Positions 1 to 7,803 of a stretch of DNA of 16,281 nucleotides are shown piece after piece. Source of the DNA: an uncultured Clostridia bacterium (GTDB lineage: Bacteria > Bacillota > Clostridia > Christensenellales > Borkfalkiaceae). The notes under the pieces were generated by a model. The model was given only the letters and a program-made list of their open reading frames with translations, was not told where the DNA came from and made no database searches. Positions within the stretch are counted from its first letter, which is position 1. Each line of letters begins with the position of its first letter. Location: NCBI GenBank assembly GCA_905235765.1, contig CAJOMM010000024.1:6196-22476 (forward strand), given 5' to 3'. Both the position numbers and the translations under genes were made by a program.

Positions 1-725
1 TCGTAAATCCTGTCGATGTTTTTATTTAAGTTCGTCGCCAACACCTTATACGCTTTATAGGAATCGCAACTCTTCGGCAACGTATATCCGCTCGATAAAA
101 ACACTGCGTCTTCTTCCGGAAGAACTCCGATAAGCGGAATTTTCAACAGCGATTCTATATCCTTCGGAAATAACATTTTATCGCTCATTATAAGATCGCC
201 TCGCGCACGGTTGACGACGAGACTAATTTTATCCAATCGGTAGCTTTTGAGAACTGTTATCGCTTTATCCGCGTCCCTTAAACTCGTCAGGTTGGGTGTA
301 GTAACCAAAATCGCTTCGTCCGCACATGCTACGGCGCGGTGAAAACCGCAATCGAGACCTGCGGGACAATCTAAAATAACGTAATCGAATAATCCCGACA
401 AACTTTCAACTATAAGTTTTAATTCCTGACCGCTTATGGGTGAAGACGCGGTAAGACTTCCGGACGGCAATACGAACAGATTTTTCCTGCCGTTGTCCTG
501 TACCAATGCCTGCTTTGCCCTACATCTGCCGCAAAGAATATCGGCGACGTCGTAAACTATTTTGTTTTCTATTCCCATAACGACGTCAAGATTATTAAGT
601 CCGAAATCCACGTCCACAAGCACGACTCTTGCGCCGAGATTTGCCAAAAATATGCCCAGATTTGCCGTTACCGTGGTTTTACCGACTCCGCCTTTCCCGG
701 AAGTTACGACTATTTTCCTCGCCAA
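1..725 (-). CDS. minD: Septum site-determining ATPase MinD (C-terminus beyond window)
   Basis: MinD is a membrane-associated ParA/MinD-type ATPase that positions the division site, normally with MinC and MinE or DivIVA. About 241 residues are present, and the reading frame is still open at base 1. Family MinD is about 265-270 residues, so only the C-terminal amphipathic membrane-targeting helix should be missing. The deviant Walker A (SGKGGVGKTT, residues 8-17), the switch region (VLVDVDFGLNNLD) and Walker B (VILDCPAG) are intact. The start is TTG at 725-723, giving MARKIVVTSGKGG; AGGAG lies 7 bases upstream (733-737). There is no ATG nearby, and an N-terminus at this point matches the family. 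It follows the mreB-like gene on the same strand, but an intrinsic terminator lies between them. No MinC is visible on the upstream side. Confidence 0.95.
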   Translation of the reverse strand, partial: MARKIVVTSGKGGVGKTTVTANLGIFLANLGARVVLVDVDFGLNNLDVVMGIENKIVYDVADILCGRCRAKQALVQDNGRKNLFVLPSGSLTASSPISGQELKLIVESLSGLFDYVILDCPAGLDCGFHRAVACADEAILVTTPNLTSLRDADKAITVLKSYRLDKISLVVNRARGDLIMSDKMLFPKDIESLLKIPLIGVLPEEDAVFLSSGYTLPKSCDSYKAYKVLATNLNKNIDRIY

Positions 726-755
726 ATTCTTTCTCCTTTTTTTCAATTTTATATC

Positions 756-799
756 AAAAAAAACCGCGTATTTTGACCGTAAAGCACAAAATACGCGGT
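756..799 (-). terminator. Intrinsic terminator between mreB-like gene and minD
   Basis: A perfect 13-bp inverted repeat, ACCGCGTATTTTG (763-775) and CAAAATACGCGGT (787-799), has an 11-base loop. Read on the minus strand it is followed by eight Ts (756-763). The plus-strand reading has no U tract, so it acts on transcripts leaving the mreB-like gene. Only about 18 bases separate the T tract from the minD Shine-Dalgarno, so minD probably depends on read-through or on a promoter within the terminator region. Confidence 0.85.
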
Positions 800-818
800 A
801 ATATGTCGCTTGATATTT

Positions 819-1823
819 TTAATCGGTTTTAAGCGATATTTTCTTTAAAAGTTCTTCGTTGCCGAGCGCAATGCCTCCGCCCAAAGCGACGCTCATCCTC
901 CCTTTCTTTTCCACGCTTACGTTTATTCCGAAAAGTTTTTCGTAATACCTTGCAAGCCCGTATACCCCGGATTCCGTTCCCGAAACGTAAATCCCGGAGT
1001 GGCTTATTTCCGCGGAAACTTCCGGCGGCAGTTTTCTCAACAGATCCGTAGCGAGTTCGGCTATCTTATCGTAATATTTTCTGACCGGTTTAATAAGGTC
1101 GGCGGCTTTTACGGAGACCGATCTCGGCGCGCCCGTATCGGTATCCCTGCCGTTCACGACCACAGATAATTCGTCATTTTCGTCAAGACTTGCTATCTCT
1201 CGTTTTAGTTTTTCCGCCGATTGAAGTCCTATTTGAACTCCGTAAAAATCGGAGACGTAATCTATAATATCGGCGCTTATTTTATTTCCGCCGAAATTTA
1301 CGGAAATACCGGCTATCACCCCGTCTAAAGACACGGCGGCAATATTCGTAACGCCGCCTGCCATATCCACGCAAAAACAAGGCAAAGATTCCGTAAGCGG
1401 CACGCGTTGACCTAGCGCGCTCAAAATAGGACTCTCCACGAAATACGTTTTACCTATTCCGCACGCCGAGGATATTTTGCGGTAATCGTCTATCGTTTTG
1501 GAATTTACTCCGCAAGGCACGGAAAACAACGCCACGGGACGTTGCCACCTGCCCGTTTTTACTTTCTTCAGAAAACCCGAAAGCATATCGGAACAAACGT
1601 CTGCGTTTACAATCTCGCCTTCGAAAACGGGAAAAACTATTTTGGTGTTTTTGGACGTTTTCCCAAGGAGTTTATACGCTTCCGTCCCTATCGCTTTGAC
1701 CGAAACCTTAGAACCGTCTTCCACGGCGGCGACGGTCGGTTCCGAAAGAACGAGACCGCTGCCGATCTTATAGATATTTGTATACGCGCTGTCGAGATCC
1801 ACGGCAAATTTTTCACGCGCCAT
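819..1823 (-). CDS. Divergent MreB/Mbl-family actin-like protein
   Basis: This 334-residue protein is the usual MreB length and aligns by eye along the whole fold. MreB forms membrane-bound filaments that guide lateral cell-wall synthesis. Phosphate loop 1 reads DLDSAYTN (residues 9-16) where MreB usually has DLGTANT. Phosphate loop 2 reads DMAGGVTN (153-160) instead of DIGGGTTE. The adenosine motif reads SGTESGVYGL (281-290) instead of TGGGALLRGL. The IEEP-type glutamate region is kept as VESP (129-132), and the C-terminal VALGGGIAL (312-320) resembles MreB's VAIGAGK. The start ATG (1823-1821) has GGGGG 5 bases upstream. Terminators lie on both sides and no mreC or mreD is adjacent. It is probably an MreB paralogue with weakened nucleotide contacts. 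Family assignment is firm; activity as a cytomotive filament is not. Confidence 0.85.
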   Translation of the reverse strand: MAREKFAVDLDSAYTNIYKIGSGLVLSEPTVAAVEDGSKVSVKAIGTEAYKLLGKTSKNTKIVFPVFEGEIVNADVCSDMLSGFLKKVKTGRWQRPVALFSVPCGVNSKTIDDYRKISSACGIGKTYFVESPILSALGQRVPLTESLPCFCVDMAGGVTNIAAVSLDGVIAGISVNFGGNKISADIIDYVSDFYGVQIGLQSAEKLKREIASLDENDELSVVVNGRDTDTGAPRSVSVKAADLIKPVRKYYDKIAELATDLLRKLPPEVSAEISHSGIYVSGTESGVYGLARYYEKLFGINVSVEKKGRMSVALGGGIALGNEELLKKISLKTD

Positions 1824-1836
1824 AGTTTCCCCCTTT

Positions 1837-1873
1837 AAAAAGCGCCGCGTAAAACAAAATGTCGCGACGCTTT
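1837..1873 (-). terminator. Intrinsic terminator between ppx and mreB-like gene
   Basis: On the minus strand AAAGCGTCGCG (1873-1863) pairs with CGCGGCGCTTT (1849-1839) across a 13-base loop and runs into TTTTT (1841-1837). The single non-Watson-Crick position is U-G in minus-strand RNA but C-A on the plus strand, which supports minus-strand function. It starts a few bases after the ppx stop and ends just before the mreB-like ribosome site. Confidence 0.75.
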
Positions 1874-1876
1874 AAC

Positions 1877-3400
1877 TTAAAGTATTTCAAGATTCTTTTT
1901 AAATATTTTTCTGAAGTCCGAACCGACTTCCATAGCGGCGTTGAGTTCCACCGACGCATCTCCGCTCAATTCCGTCTTCATAATGACGGAATCGCCCAAA
2001 ATATCGCAATTAACGCCGAGCACCGCTTGGGACATGCTCCTATCGAGAGCGTTGCCTATTCTCAAAATAACGCCCATCTTTCTTACCGCGTCAAGATCTT
2101 CGTCGGTCAAAAGGTCTTTGTACCTCACCCAATCGGAAAGATTTATATCGTCTATACCCGTGCTCGCGGCGACGAAAGACGCCATAACGAGATCCCTGTG
2201 GCTTACGCCGTATATGTTGGAATTAAGTATGATATACGCGCTGTGCTTTTCAAAGTTATAAAAGCCGACGGTTTTCCCGGATTCGTAAAGGTAAGCCGCT
2301 ATCTTCAATATTTTCAGGTATTGTCTCGGGAACTTATGCAACACGCGCAACTGTTTGAACAATTGCACGGAAAGAAGAACCGTATGTTCTACGTGCTGAC
2401 GGTTTAATCCGTGCGCTTCTATAAGCGTGTTTAAAGAGAACCCCAAAACGTCTGAAACAGGCTTATCCAAAGTCGACGGAACGGCGTAATTGAACATTAT
2501 CCCCGTGCGCAGACCGCTGCCGGAAATAACTATATTGCCGAGATTCATATAGTCCTTAAACGCCTTAATCTCAGCAAACGCGCTGGGAAGTATGTCCGCC
2601 CTTCCGCTTGAAAGACCTTTTATTTTCTTTTTCCTATCCAGATCAAGCGACTTCAAGAGATTGTATACGTGAGAAAAATCCTCGTCGAACACAACATAAT
2701 TATGTATGGTTCTCATCGGATATTTCTTCATTATTTTAGTCATACGGCAAAGATTTCTGAAAGAACCGCCGACGCCTATCATCTGCGTTTCGGGATCGAC
2801 GTCTTTAAGCCACTCTATACGGCTGAGTTGATCCTTGAAAAATTCTTCGACCTTTTCCGCCTGCTTTTCGGGAGAAAGATTTTCCGACGCAAAAAGTTCG
2901 GTCAGAGTTATCGCGCCGAAAGGCAGAGTCTCGTAATTAAGCAGGTTGCGCCTGTTATAGTAGATTATCTTCGTACTGCCGCCGCCTATCTCAAGTATTA
3001 TTCCTTTCGGAATATCCATCGTATTTATAACGCCGCGGTAAACGTAAAGCGCTTCTTCTTCCGCGGACAACACCCTTAATTTGATGCCGCAGGTCGCCGA
3101 AACTTCATCTAAAAAACTGCGCTGGTTTTTGGCGCGCCTTACAGCCGCCGTAGCCACCGCTATTATTCTGTCTATACCGTTCACGTCGCAAAGCTTTCTG
3201 AACATCTTCAGAACGCGGATGGTCGCCTGAATTCGCGCAGGTTTTAAGAAACCTTCTTTTTCCATCCCCTCGCCGAGCCTCGGCGCTTCTTTAAGCTGGT
3301 CGACTATCTGAAAATATCCGCTATCGCTCACGTTGACTATCAGAAGTCTTGCGGTATTCGAACCTAAATCGATTATACCAATTTTTTCCACTTTTTTCAC
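1877..3400 (-). CDS. ppx: Exopolyphosphatase / guanosine pentaphosphatase family (Ppx/GppA)
   Basis: Ppx/GppA proteins are sugar-kinase/actin-fold phosphohydrolases that release phosphate from polyphosphate or convert pppGpp to ppGpp. This one is 507 residues, typical of the two-domain form. It has phosphate loop 1 (IDLGSNTARLLIV, 10-22), the catalytic glutamate region LSAEEEA (111-117), phosphate loop 2 (LEIGGGSTKI, 136-145) and GVGGSFRNL (209-217). The C-terminal helical HD-type domain (about 320-507) keeps KHSAY (385-389), but its usual HD pair is replaced by LYESG (371-375). The first start is GTG at 3400 with only a weak AAAGAAA upstream. GTG at codon 4, with GGTG before it, is an alternative and changes only three residues. 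Its own promoter lies at 3449-3477. Whether the substrate is polyphosphate or pppGpp cannot be told from sequence. Confidence 0.9.
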   Translation of the reverse strand: MKKVEKIGIIDLGSNTARLLIVNVSDSGYFQIVDQLKEAPRLGEGMEKEGFLKPARIQATIRVLKMFRKLCDVNGIDRIIAVATAAVRRAKNQRSFLDEVSATCGIKLRVLSAEEEALYVYRGVINTMDIPKGIILEIGGGSTKIIYYNRRNLLNYETLPFGAITLTELFASENLSPEKQAEKVEEFFKDQLSRIEWLKDVDPETQMIGVGGSFRNLCRMTKIMKKYPMRTIHNYVVFDEDFSHVYNLLKSLDLDRKKKIKGLSSGRADILPSAFAEIKAFKDYMNLGNIVISGSGLRTGIMFNYAVPSTLDKPVSDVLGFSLNTLIEAHGLNRQHVEHTVLLSVQLFKQLRVLHKFPRQYLKILKIAAYLYESGKTVGFYNFEKHSAYIILNSNIYGVSHRDLVMASFVAASTGIDDINLSDWVRYKDLLTDEDLDAVRKMGVILRIGNALDRSMSQAVLGVNCDILGDSVIMKTELSGDASVELNAAMEVGSDFRKIFKKNLEIL

Positions 3401-3448
3401 CGTTTCTTTAAATTTTACTTATTTTCCGTATTTTCTATATCGCTTTTA

Positions 3449-3477
3449 ATTATATCACAACATATTGTGTTTGTATA
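3449..3477 (-). promoter_or_regulatory. Predicted sigma-A promoter of ppx with dyad in the spacer
   Basis: On the minus strand TATACA (3477-3472) is followed after exactly 17 bases by a perfect TATAAT (3454-3449), about 50 bases upstream of the ppx start. The spacer contains an imperfect palindrome, CACAACATATTGTG on the plus strand (5-bp arms CACAA/TTGTG), placed where a repressor could block RNA polymerase. The promoter call is good; the operator is inference. Confidence 0.6.
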
Positions 3478-3489
3478 GAATTTTTTCTA

Positions 3490-3663
3490 TTTTTGTGCAA
3501 CTTTTTTATCAAACGAACTTCCGCCTTTTTTTTCAAAACAAAAGCCGCTTTTTTTTGAGAGTTTTTTGAATTTTTTTTGCTCGTTTTTCCATATTTTGCA
3601 ATTTTTTTTGAATTTTTACCAAAATCCGACAGCAAAACAAGCATTTAGCAAGTTGCACAAAAA
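3490..3663. repeat. A/T-tract spacer bounded by 14-bp inverted repeat
   Basis: This gene-free stretch begins with TTTTTGTGCAACTT (3490-3503) and ends with its exact inverted copy AAGTTGCACAAAAA (3650-3663). The 146-base interior is packed with T runs of 5-9 on the plus strand, several 10-12 bases apart, a spacing that bends DNA. It lies directly upstream of the ppx promoter and downstream of the split transporter genes. A 64-codon frame inside (3450-3644) is lysine-rich only because of the A runs and has no ribosome site, so it is not called. It could be a curved UP-type element, a MITE-like remnant or a 3' end structure. Confidence 0.5.
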
Positions 3664-3668
3664 ATTTT

Positions 3669-4034
3669 TTAATTTTTCTTTCTAAAAGTCGACGCAAGCC
3701 TTATAGCGGAAAGCAAAAGCAAAAAACCTCCGAACGCCTTTTTCAATATTTCTCCGTCCGTAATTTCGGCAAGATACGCGCCGAAAGCGCAGAAAATAAG
3801 TCCCGTTAAAATTATTATCCAAACGCCCTTTATTTCCACGAGTTTGTTTTTGCAATGGATTATGACCGCGACTACAGCCATAGGTATAAAACTCACGAGA
3901 TTTACCGCTTGAGCAAGTTGTTGATCCACATCGAAAAAAACGCGAAGAGCCGGAATCAACAAAGTTCCGCCGCCCATACCCATACCGCCGAAAATTCCCG
4001 ATATTAATCCCGTAAAAATCAAAGCGATATTCAT
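3669..4034 (-). CDS. TauE/SafE (YfcA-like) permease, second half-gene
   Basis: TauE/SafE proteins are membrane permeases linked to export or uptake of small sulfur-containing or organic anions. Family members are usually about 250 residues with two homologous halves. This 121-residue protein is one half: it opens with the family glycine signature (SGIFGGMGMGGGTLLIPAL, about 12-30) and has roughly four hydrophobic segments ending in a positive tail (TFRKKN). The ATG at 4034 has AGGTGG 3-4 bases upstream. It starts 8 bases after the stop of the other half and is surely co-transcribed and assembled with it. The substrate is unknown. Confidence 0.8.
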   Translation of the reverse strand: MNIALIFTGLISGIFGGMGMGGGTLLIPALRVFFDVDQQLAQAVNLVSFIPMAVVAVIIHCKNKLVEIKGVWIIILTGLIFCAFGAYLAEITDGEILKKAFGGFLLLLSAIRLASTFRKKN

Positions 4035-4042
4035 ATTCCACC

Positions 4043-4420
4043 TTAAAAAAACAACATTTTTACGCCTGCCGCCGCCATAAGCGCAGAAAATATCACGGCG
4101 ACGACTTTTCCGTTTAATTTCTTCAAAAAAAGCGCGCCTATTATTCCCCCAAGCGTTACCCCCGCGGTAACGTTTGCGGCAACCGTATAGTCAACGCTCC
4201 CTAAAGTAAAATAAAGTATTCCGCTCAGGACGGAAAGCGGAAGAATTATCAATATCGCCGTCGCGTGCGCTTTTTTTTCTTCATACGCGAGTATAAATGT
4301 CAGACACGGTACGACTATCATGCCGCCTCCGCCCCCGAAAAGACCGTTCAAAAATCCGGCGAGCGCACCCGTCAACACCTTCCCCAAAACGGGTTTTACG
4401 GCTGTTTTGGTTTTCCCCAT
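4043..4420 (-). CDS. TauE/SafE (YfcA-like) permease, first half-gene
   Basis: This is the partner half of the split TauE/SafE permease. From ATG 4420 the protein is 125 residues: a basic N-terminus (MGKTKTAVKPVLGKV), the glycine-rich signature (LNGLFGGGGGMIVVPCL), then about three further hydrophobic segments. The reading frame stays open upstream to 4531, but that extension is A/T-driven (IIYYFKRKCNINYKL) and covers the promoter, so 4420 is preferred; GCGGA lies about 11 bases upstream. The two halves each carry the family signature, which points to an obligate heteromer rather than a recent frameshift, since both have their own start and one has a good ribosome site. Confidence 0.8.
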   Translation of the reverse strand: MGKTKTAVKPVLGKVLTGALAGFLNGLFGGGGGMIVVPCLTFILAYEEKKAHATAILIILPLSVLSGILYFTLGSVDYTVAANVTAGVTLGGIIGALFLKKLNGKVVAVIFSALMAAAGVKMLFF

Positions 4421-4483
4421 AAAATTTATGTTCCGCAATTTTATTTTTTTTAAGTATTTTTTTCGCAAATTAGAAACAAAAAG

Positions 4484-4512
4484 TTTATAATTAATGTTGC
4501 ATTTTCTTTTAA
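4484..4512 (-). promoter_or_regulatory. Predicted promoter of the split TauE/SafE genes
   Basis: On the minus strand TTAAAA (4512-4507), a 17-base spacer and TATAAA (4489-4484) lie about 65 bases upstream of the preferred ATG at 4420. It overlaps the divergent plus-strand promoter at 4497-4525, so the two may compete. Confidence 0.45.
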
Positions 4513-4525
4513 AATAATATATAAT
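4497..4525 (+). promoter_or_regulatory. Predicted promoter of the large surface protein gene
   Basis: TTGCAT (4497-4502), a 17-base spacer and a perfect TATAAT (4520-4525) lie upstream of the gene starting at 4589. The leader carries a small hairpin, TGCGC (4536-4540) pairing with GCGCA (4547-4551). The -10 match is strong and the -35 weak. Confidence 0.55.
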
Positions 4526-4588
4526 AAACATATCGTGCGCCTACGCGCGCAAAATTTTATGTATACAGTTTTTCTTAAAGGTGAAGTT

Positions 4589-7500
4589 ATGACTGAAAAT
4601 CGCAACTCAAAAACACTCAAATCACGCATTATTATAATTCTTACCGTACTTTGTCTTATTATGACTTCCTGTTTCTTCGTTGCCGCTTGCGGCGGTTCTT
4701 CGGAAAATAAGGACGATACGACGAATTACTCTTATACGGAAAAAGATACCGAAACCATCTCAAATTCCGATTTCGTTTACGGAACGTATAACCTTTCCGT
4801 CTCAAAATATCCTGTAACGACCGTTACGGGCTGGTCGAGGGCGGTGGACAACTCCGCCTCGTCGTCTACGGTCAATTCCGGAGTTATCGACGTGAGTGAA
4901 ACCGCTTTCCCGACGCTGCTTTCCACTCTTTACGCCGATTCCGATTTTTTGAACGTTATCAAAAATAAATACGATTTCACTACCGACGACGTTAAAACCG
5001 CGATAAAAGCCGATAAGGGCGATGATTACGCGCCTACCGACAGCGAAGTTAAAGATTATATCCTCGAACATTACGTTACGCCTAATTTCCTCAATCCCGG
5101 AACTCACGAAGGGGCTGAAGACAATATGGTCTATATGATGAACAACTACGCTAAAAACGAATACTACAAATTCGGCACGGCGCAAAGAATCACCTCTTCT
5201 TCTACGGTAACCGTTCAAAAAGGCGAGGTATATAAAATTTCCGTTTGGGTAAAAACGCAGTTCTTGACCAAAGGCGGCGCTAATATCCGAATCACCAATT
5301 CCATCGACGGCCACTCTCAGGCGCAATTTAAAATAAGCAACATAACGGACACCGAGTGGACTAATTACACCGTCTATTTTAAGGCGGACGATAACTATTC
5401 GTCGACCTTTACCGTAGTTCTCGGCTTAGGCTACGGCAACGGCAGTTCCTCCGAGGGTGTGGACTTTGCCGAAGGCACCGCTTTCTTCGACAGCATTACC
5501 GTCGAAAAAGTGGAAGACTATGCTGCGGAAACCGCCGGCAAAAACGTTACGGACACCGAGACTTACACTATCGGCTCTAAAGTTTCGCCCGAATATGTTT
5601 TAGACGGCGAACAATCGGAGAGATACGTTTATTATTTATACGATATGAGTTTAGCCGAAGGAGCAGCCGATTATTTCACCGCTATACCCCTTCCGACTGA
5701 TTTCTCTTATACCGAGTCAAACAACACCCCCGCCATTACGAGCAAAACTATGGTTGGTGATGAAAGCACAATCTCCAAAGAATCTGACGGCGAGTCTTTG
5801 ACTCTCAACGTAAACAGCGCGAGCGGAACACTTAAAATTCAGAGCAACGAATTTACTTTAGACGCAAAAGAGTACGTTTTGGTGAATTTCCTGTTAAGCA
5901 ACAGACTTAACGCGTTTGGTTCTACCGCCGTAACCGTCGACCTTTTCGACGTTGCCGCCGAAACCGTTGAAAAACGCGCGGCTATCGCTTCTTTCGATGA
6001 CGTCAACGACGACGGCGATTTCACGACCGTTTCCATCCTCGTTAAAAACAATTTCGAAAGCGGAGAAAGATCGTTTTACCTCGAATTGATAGTAGGCCCG
6101 ACCGACGTAAAATCCGTAGCCTATAAGCAAAACTTCGCTACCGGCTCGGTTATAATAAAAGACCTCGGATACGCTAAAGGCTCTTTAACTCAAGACAAAA
6201 CGGATTCTGACGCTGAAATTTACTCTTTCTTCAGTTCGGAAGCAAACGCTACGCAGTCGCTTTACGCCGGATATTCTTCGGATTATCAGCAGCAGTCCGA
6301 CAGCGCTTCTTACAATCTCTCTCCGGCTAGCGGAGACGTTGGAGTTATAACCTATGCTCCGTCTCCCGTAAAAGACTATTTCGGTATCGTTTCCAACCAC
6401 ACCTATATCAAGGAAGAAACGGAAGGCAGCAATCTCGAAACAGCGGTCAACACCAGAACGACCTTTGGCGGTGCATACGGCTACGCAGGTCTTATAAACA
6501 CTAAATACCTCTCCGATTATGGCGACGCCGCCCTTTCTGAAAAACTCGGCGTTGCTGCAACCGGAGACTATATCCAACCGATAGTCATCAATAACGCGAC
6601 TCTCGACCATTACGGATTCGTCGGCGAAACCAGAACGGTATCGTCAAGCTCTTACGCTAAAGTTTCGGTTGAGGTAAGAGTCGTAGACGACGCTAAAGCT
6701 TATATCTATCTTGTAGATACCTCTTTGGCGAATAAAGAAGTTATAGAATTTGCCGACTTCACTTCCGACGGAAAAACGATAAATGCGGCAGACCACAAAC
6801 TGCAAATCGTATTGTCGAAGGAAGATATGACAAACGCTGTCGACGGATTCGTAACCGTGAACTTCTACGTCGCTACCGGCGCAAACTCCAAGAGTTTCCG
6901 CGTTGAGATATGGAACGGCGGAAGGGACGGAAATCTCGATACGGCATCCCAAGGGTACGTTTTCGTTAAATCGGTAAACATCTCGACTTCTTCCGCGTTT
7001 TCGGAACCGGATTCCATCGGCTCAACGTTCAGTAAATCGGGCAATCCCCTTTACGAAATAGGCAGAGAAAATCTTACTCTTTTAACTTATACAAGAAAAC
7101 TTACCGACTTAGAAACGAAATTCAATGCGGAATATCCCGATAAGGCGATAGAATATCTTCCCAAATATATCTGGGCGGAAAGCAATACGGATATCTACGC
7201 TATATATAACACGGTTGACCCCGTAACGACCAACCCATACGACGATATAATCGACGACGATACGACGGGTGGCGGCTGCACGGCAAATACCGATTCCGCT
7301 AATTTCTGGATGTCTTTCTCAAGCATACTTCTCGCCGTGGCTATAGTCGTTGCGCTTATCGCTCTTATCGTTAAGAACGTGAGAAGAAAACGTATCGCCA
7401 ACAGAAGCGACGCTAAATCGCATTACAAAGTTTCCAGCAGAACTTCCGCTCAAAAAGCTATCAAAGCGGAAAAAGAAAAAATGAAAAAAGCTTCGGAAGA

Positions 7501-7720
7501 AGATGCGGAGACGCAAAACGAAGAAAATACTGAAGTTTCCGAAGAAGAACCTAAAGATGAGATTACGGAAAACACGGAGGAGATTTCTGAAAATTCAGAA
7601 GAAACCAAAGAAGAAACGCCCGATCTCGATACCTACGTTTACGGAGACGTTCAGGACTTTGGCGAAGAACTGACCACTAACGAAGAACAACCGAAAGACG
7701 AAGACGATAAAACCGAATAA
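4589..7720 (+). CDS. Large lipobox-containing surface protein with jelly-roll-like modules, C-terminal membrane anchor and acidic tail
   Basis: I do not recognise the family. The frame is open from 4535, but ATG 4589 follows AAAGGTGAAG with good spacing, giving 1043 residues. A basic N-terminus and hydrophobic core end in a lipobox, FFVAAC, with Cys34. Three regions look like beta-sandwich, carbohydrate-binding-type modules: about 188-310 (KISVWVKT ... AFFDSITVEKV), about 395-530 and about 670-810 (YVFVKSVNIS). Near the C-terminus TTGGGCTANTDS precedes one membrane helix (about 907-929), then KNVRRKR, then a cytoplasmic tail of about 115 residues that is rich in Glu, Asp, Asn and Thr and ends in DEDDKTE. 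The positive-inside rule puts the modules outside and the tail inside. A lipid anchor plus a C-terminal helix is an unusual combination. It is a single-gene transcript with its own promoter and terminator. Confidence 0.85.
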   Translation: MTENRNSKTLKSRIIIILTVLCLIMTSCFFVAACGGSSENKDDTTNYSYTEKDTETISNSDFVYGTYNLSVSKYPVTTVTGWSRAVDNSASSSTVNSGVIDVSETAFPTLLSTLYADSDFLNVIKNKYDFTTDDVKTAIKADKGDDYAPTDSEVKDYILEHYVTPNFLNPGTHEGAEDNMVYMMNNYAKNEYYKFGTAQRITSSSTVTVQKGEVYKISVWVKTQFLTKGGANIRITNSIDGHSQAQFKISNITDTEWTNYTVYFKADDNYSSTFTVVLGLGYGNGSSSEGVDFAEGTAFFDSITVEKVEDYAAETAGKNVTDTETYTIGSKVSPEYVLDGEQSERYVYYLYDMSLAEGAADYFTAIPLPTDFSYTESNNTPAITSKTMVGDESTISKESDGESLTLNVNSASGTLKIQSNEFTLDAKEYVLVNFLLSNRLNAFGSTAVTVDLFDVAAETVEKRAAIASFDDVNDDGDFTTVSILVKNNFESGERSFYLELIVGPTDVKSVAYKQNFATGSVIIKDLGYAKGSLTQDKTDSDAEIYSFFSSEANATQSLYAGYSSDYQQQSDSASYNLSPASGDVGVITYAPSPVKDYFGIVSNHTYIKEETEGSNLETAVNTRTTFGGAYGYAGLINTKYLSDYGDAALSEKLGVAATGDYIQPIVINNATLDHYGFVGETRTVSSSSYAKVSVEVRVVDDAKAYIYLVDTSLANKEVIEFADFTSDGKTINAADHKLQIVLSKEDMTNAVDGFVTVNFYVATGANSKSFRVEIWNGGRDGNLDTASQGYVFVKSVNISTSSAFSEPDSIGSTFSKSGNPLYEIGRENLTLLTYTRKLTDLETKFNAEYPDKAIEYLPKYIWAESNTDIYAIYNTVDPVTTNPYDDIIDDDTTGGGCTANTDSANFWMSFSSILLAVAIVVALIALIVKNVRRKRIANRSDAKSHYKVSSRTSAQKAIKAEKEKMKKASEEDAETQNEENTEVSEEEPKDEITENTEEISENSEETKEETPDLDTYVYGDVQDFGEELTTNEEQPKDEDDKTE

Positions 7721-7740
7721 CGGTAAACTTAATTATCTGA

Positions 7741-7766
7741 CCCCCGACCGAACGGTCGGGGGTTTT
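7741..7766 (+). terminator. Strong intrinsic terminator of the surface protein gene
   Basis: CCCCCGACC (7741-7749), loop GAAC and GGTCGGGGG (7754-7762) form a 9-bp all-GC-rich stem followed by TTTTGTAT, 21 bases after the stop codon. It isolates this gene from murG downstream. Confidence 0.9.
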
Positions 7767-7803
7767 GTATACCTTTTGATAAATTTACGCATATATATAT
7801 CGT

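Noticed and set aside
3450..3644. 64-codon lysine-rich reading frame on the minus strand
   Set aside because: Its composition follows from A tracts, it has no ribosome site, and it covers the ppx promoter.
3669..4420. Split TauE/SafE as a recent frameshift
   Set aside because: Both halves carry their own start and the family signature, and the second half has a good ribosome site; two-gene permeases of this type are consistent with a functional heteromer.
4802..5326. 174-codon minus-strand frame inside the surface protein gene, and similar long antisense frames at 6185-6610 and 9185-9685
   Set aside because: They mirror strongly supported genes, lack ribosome sites and show no family motifs.
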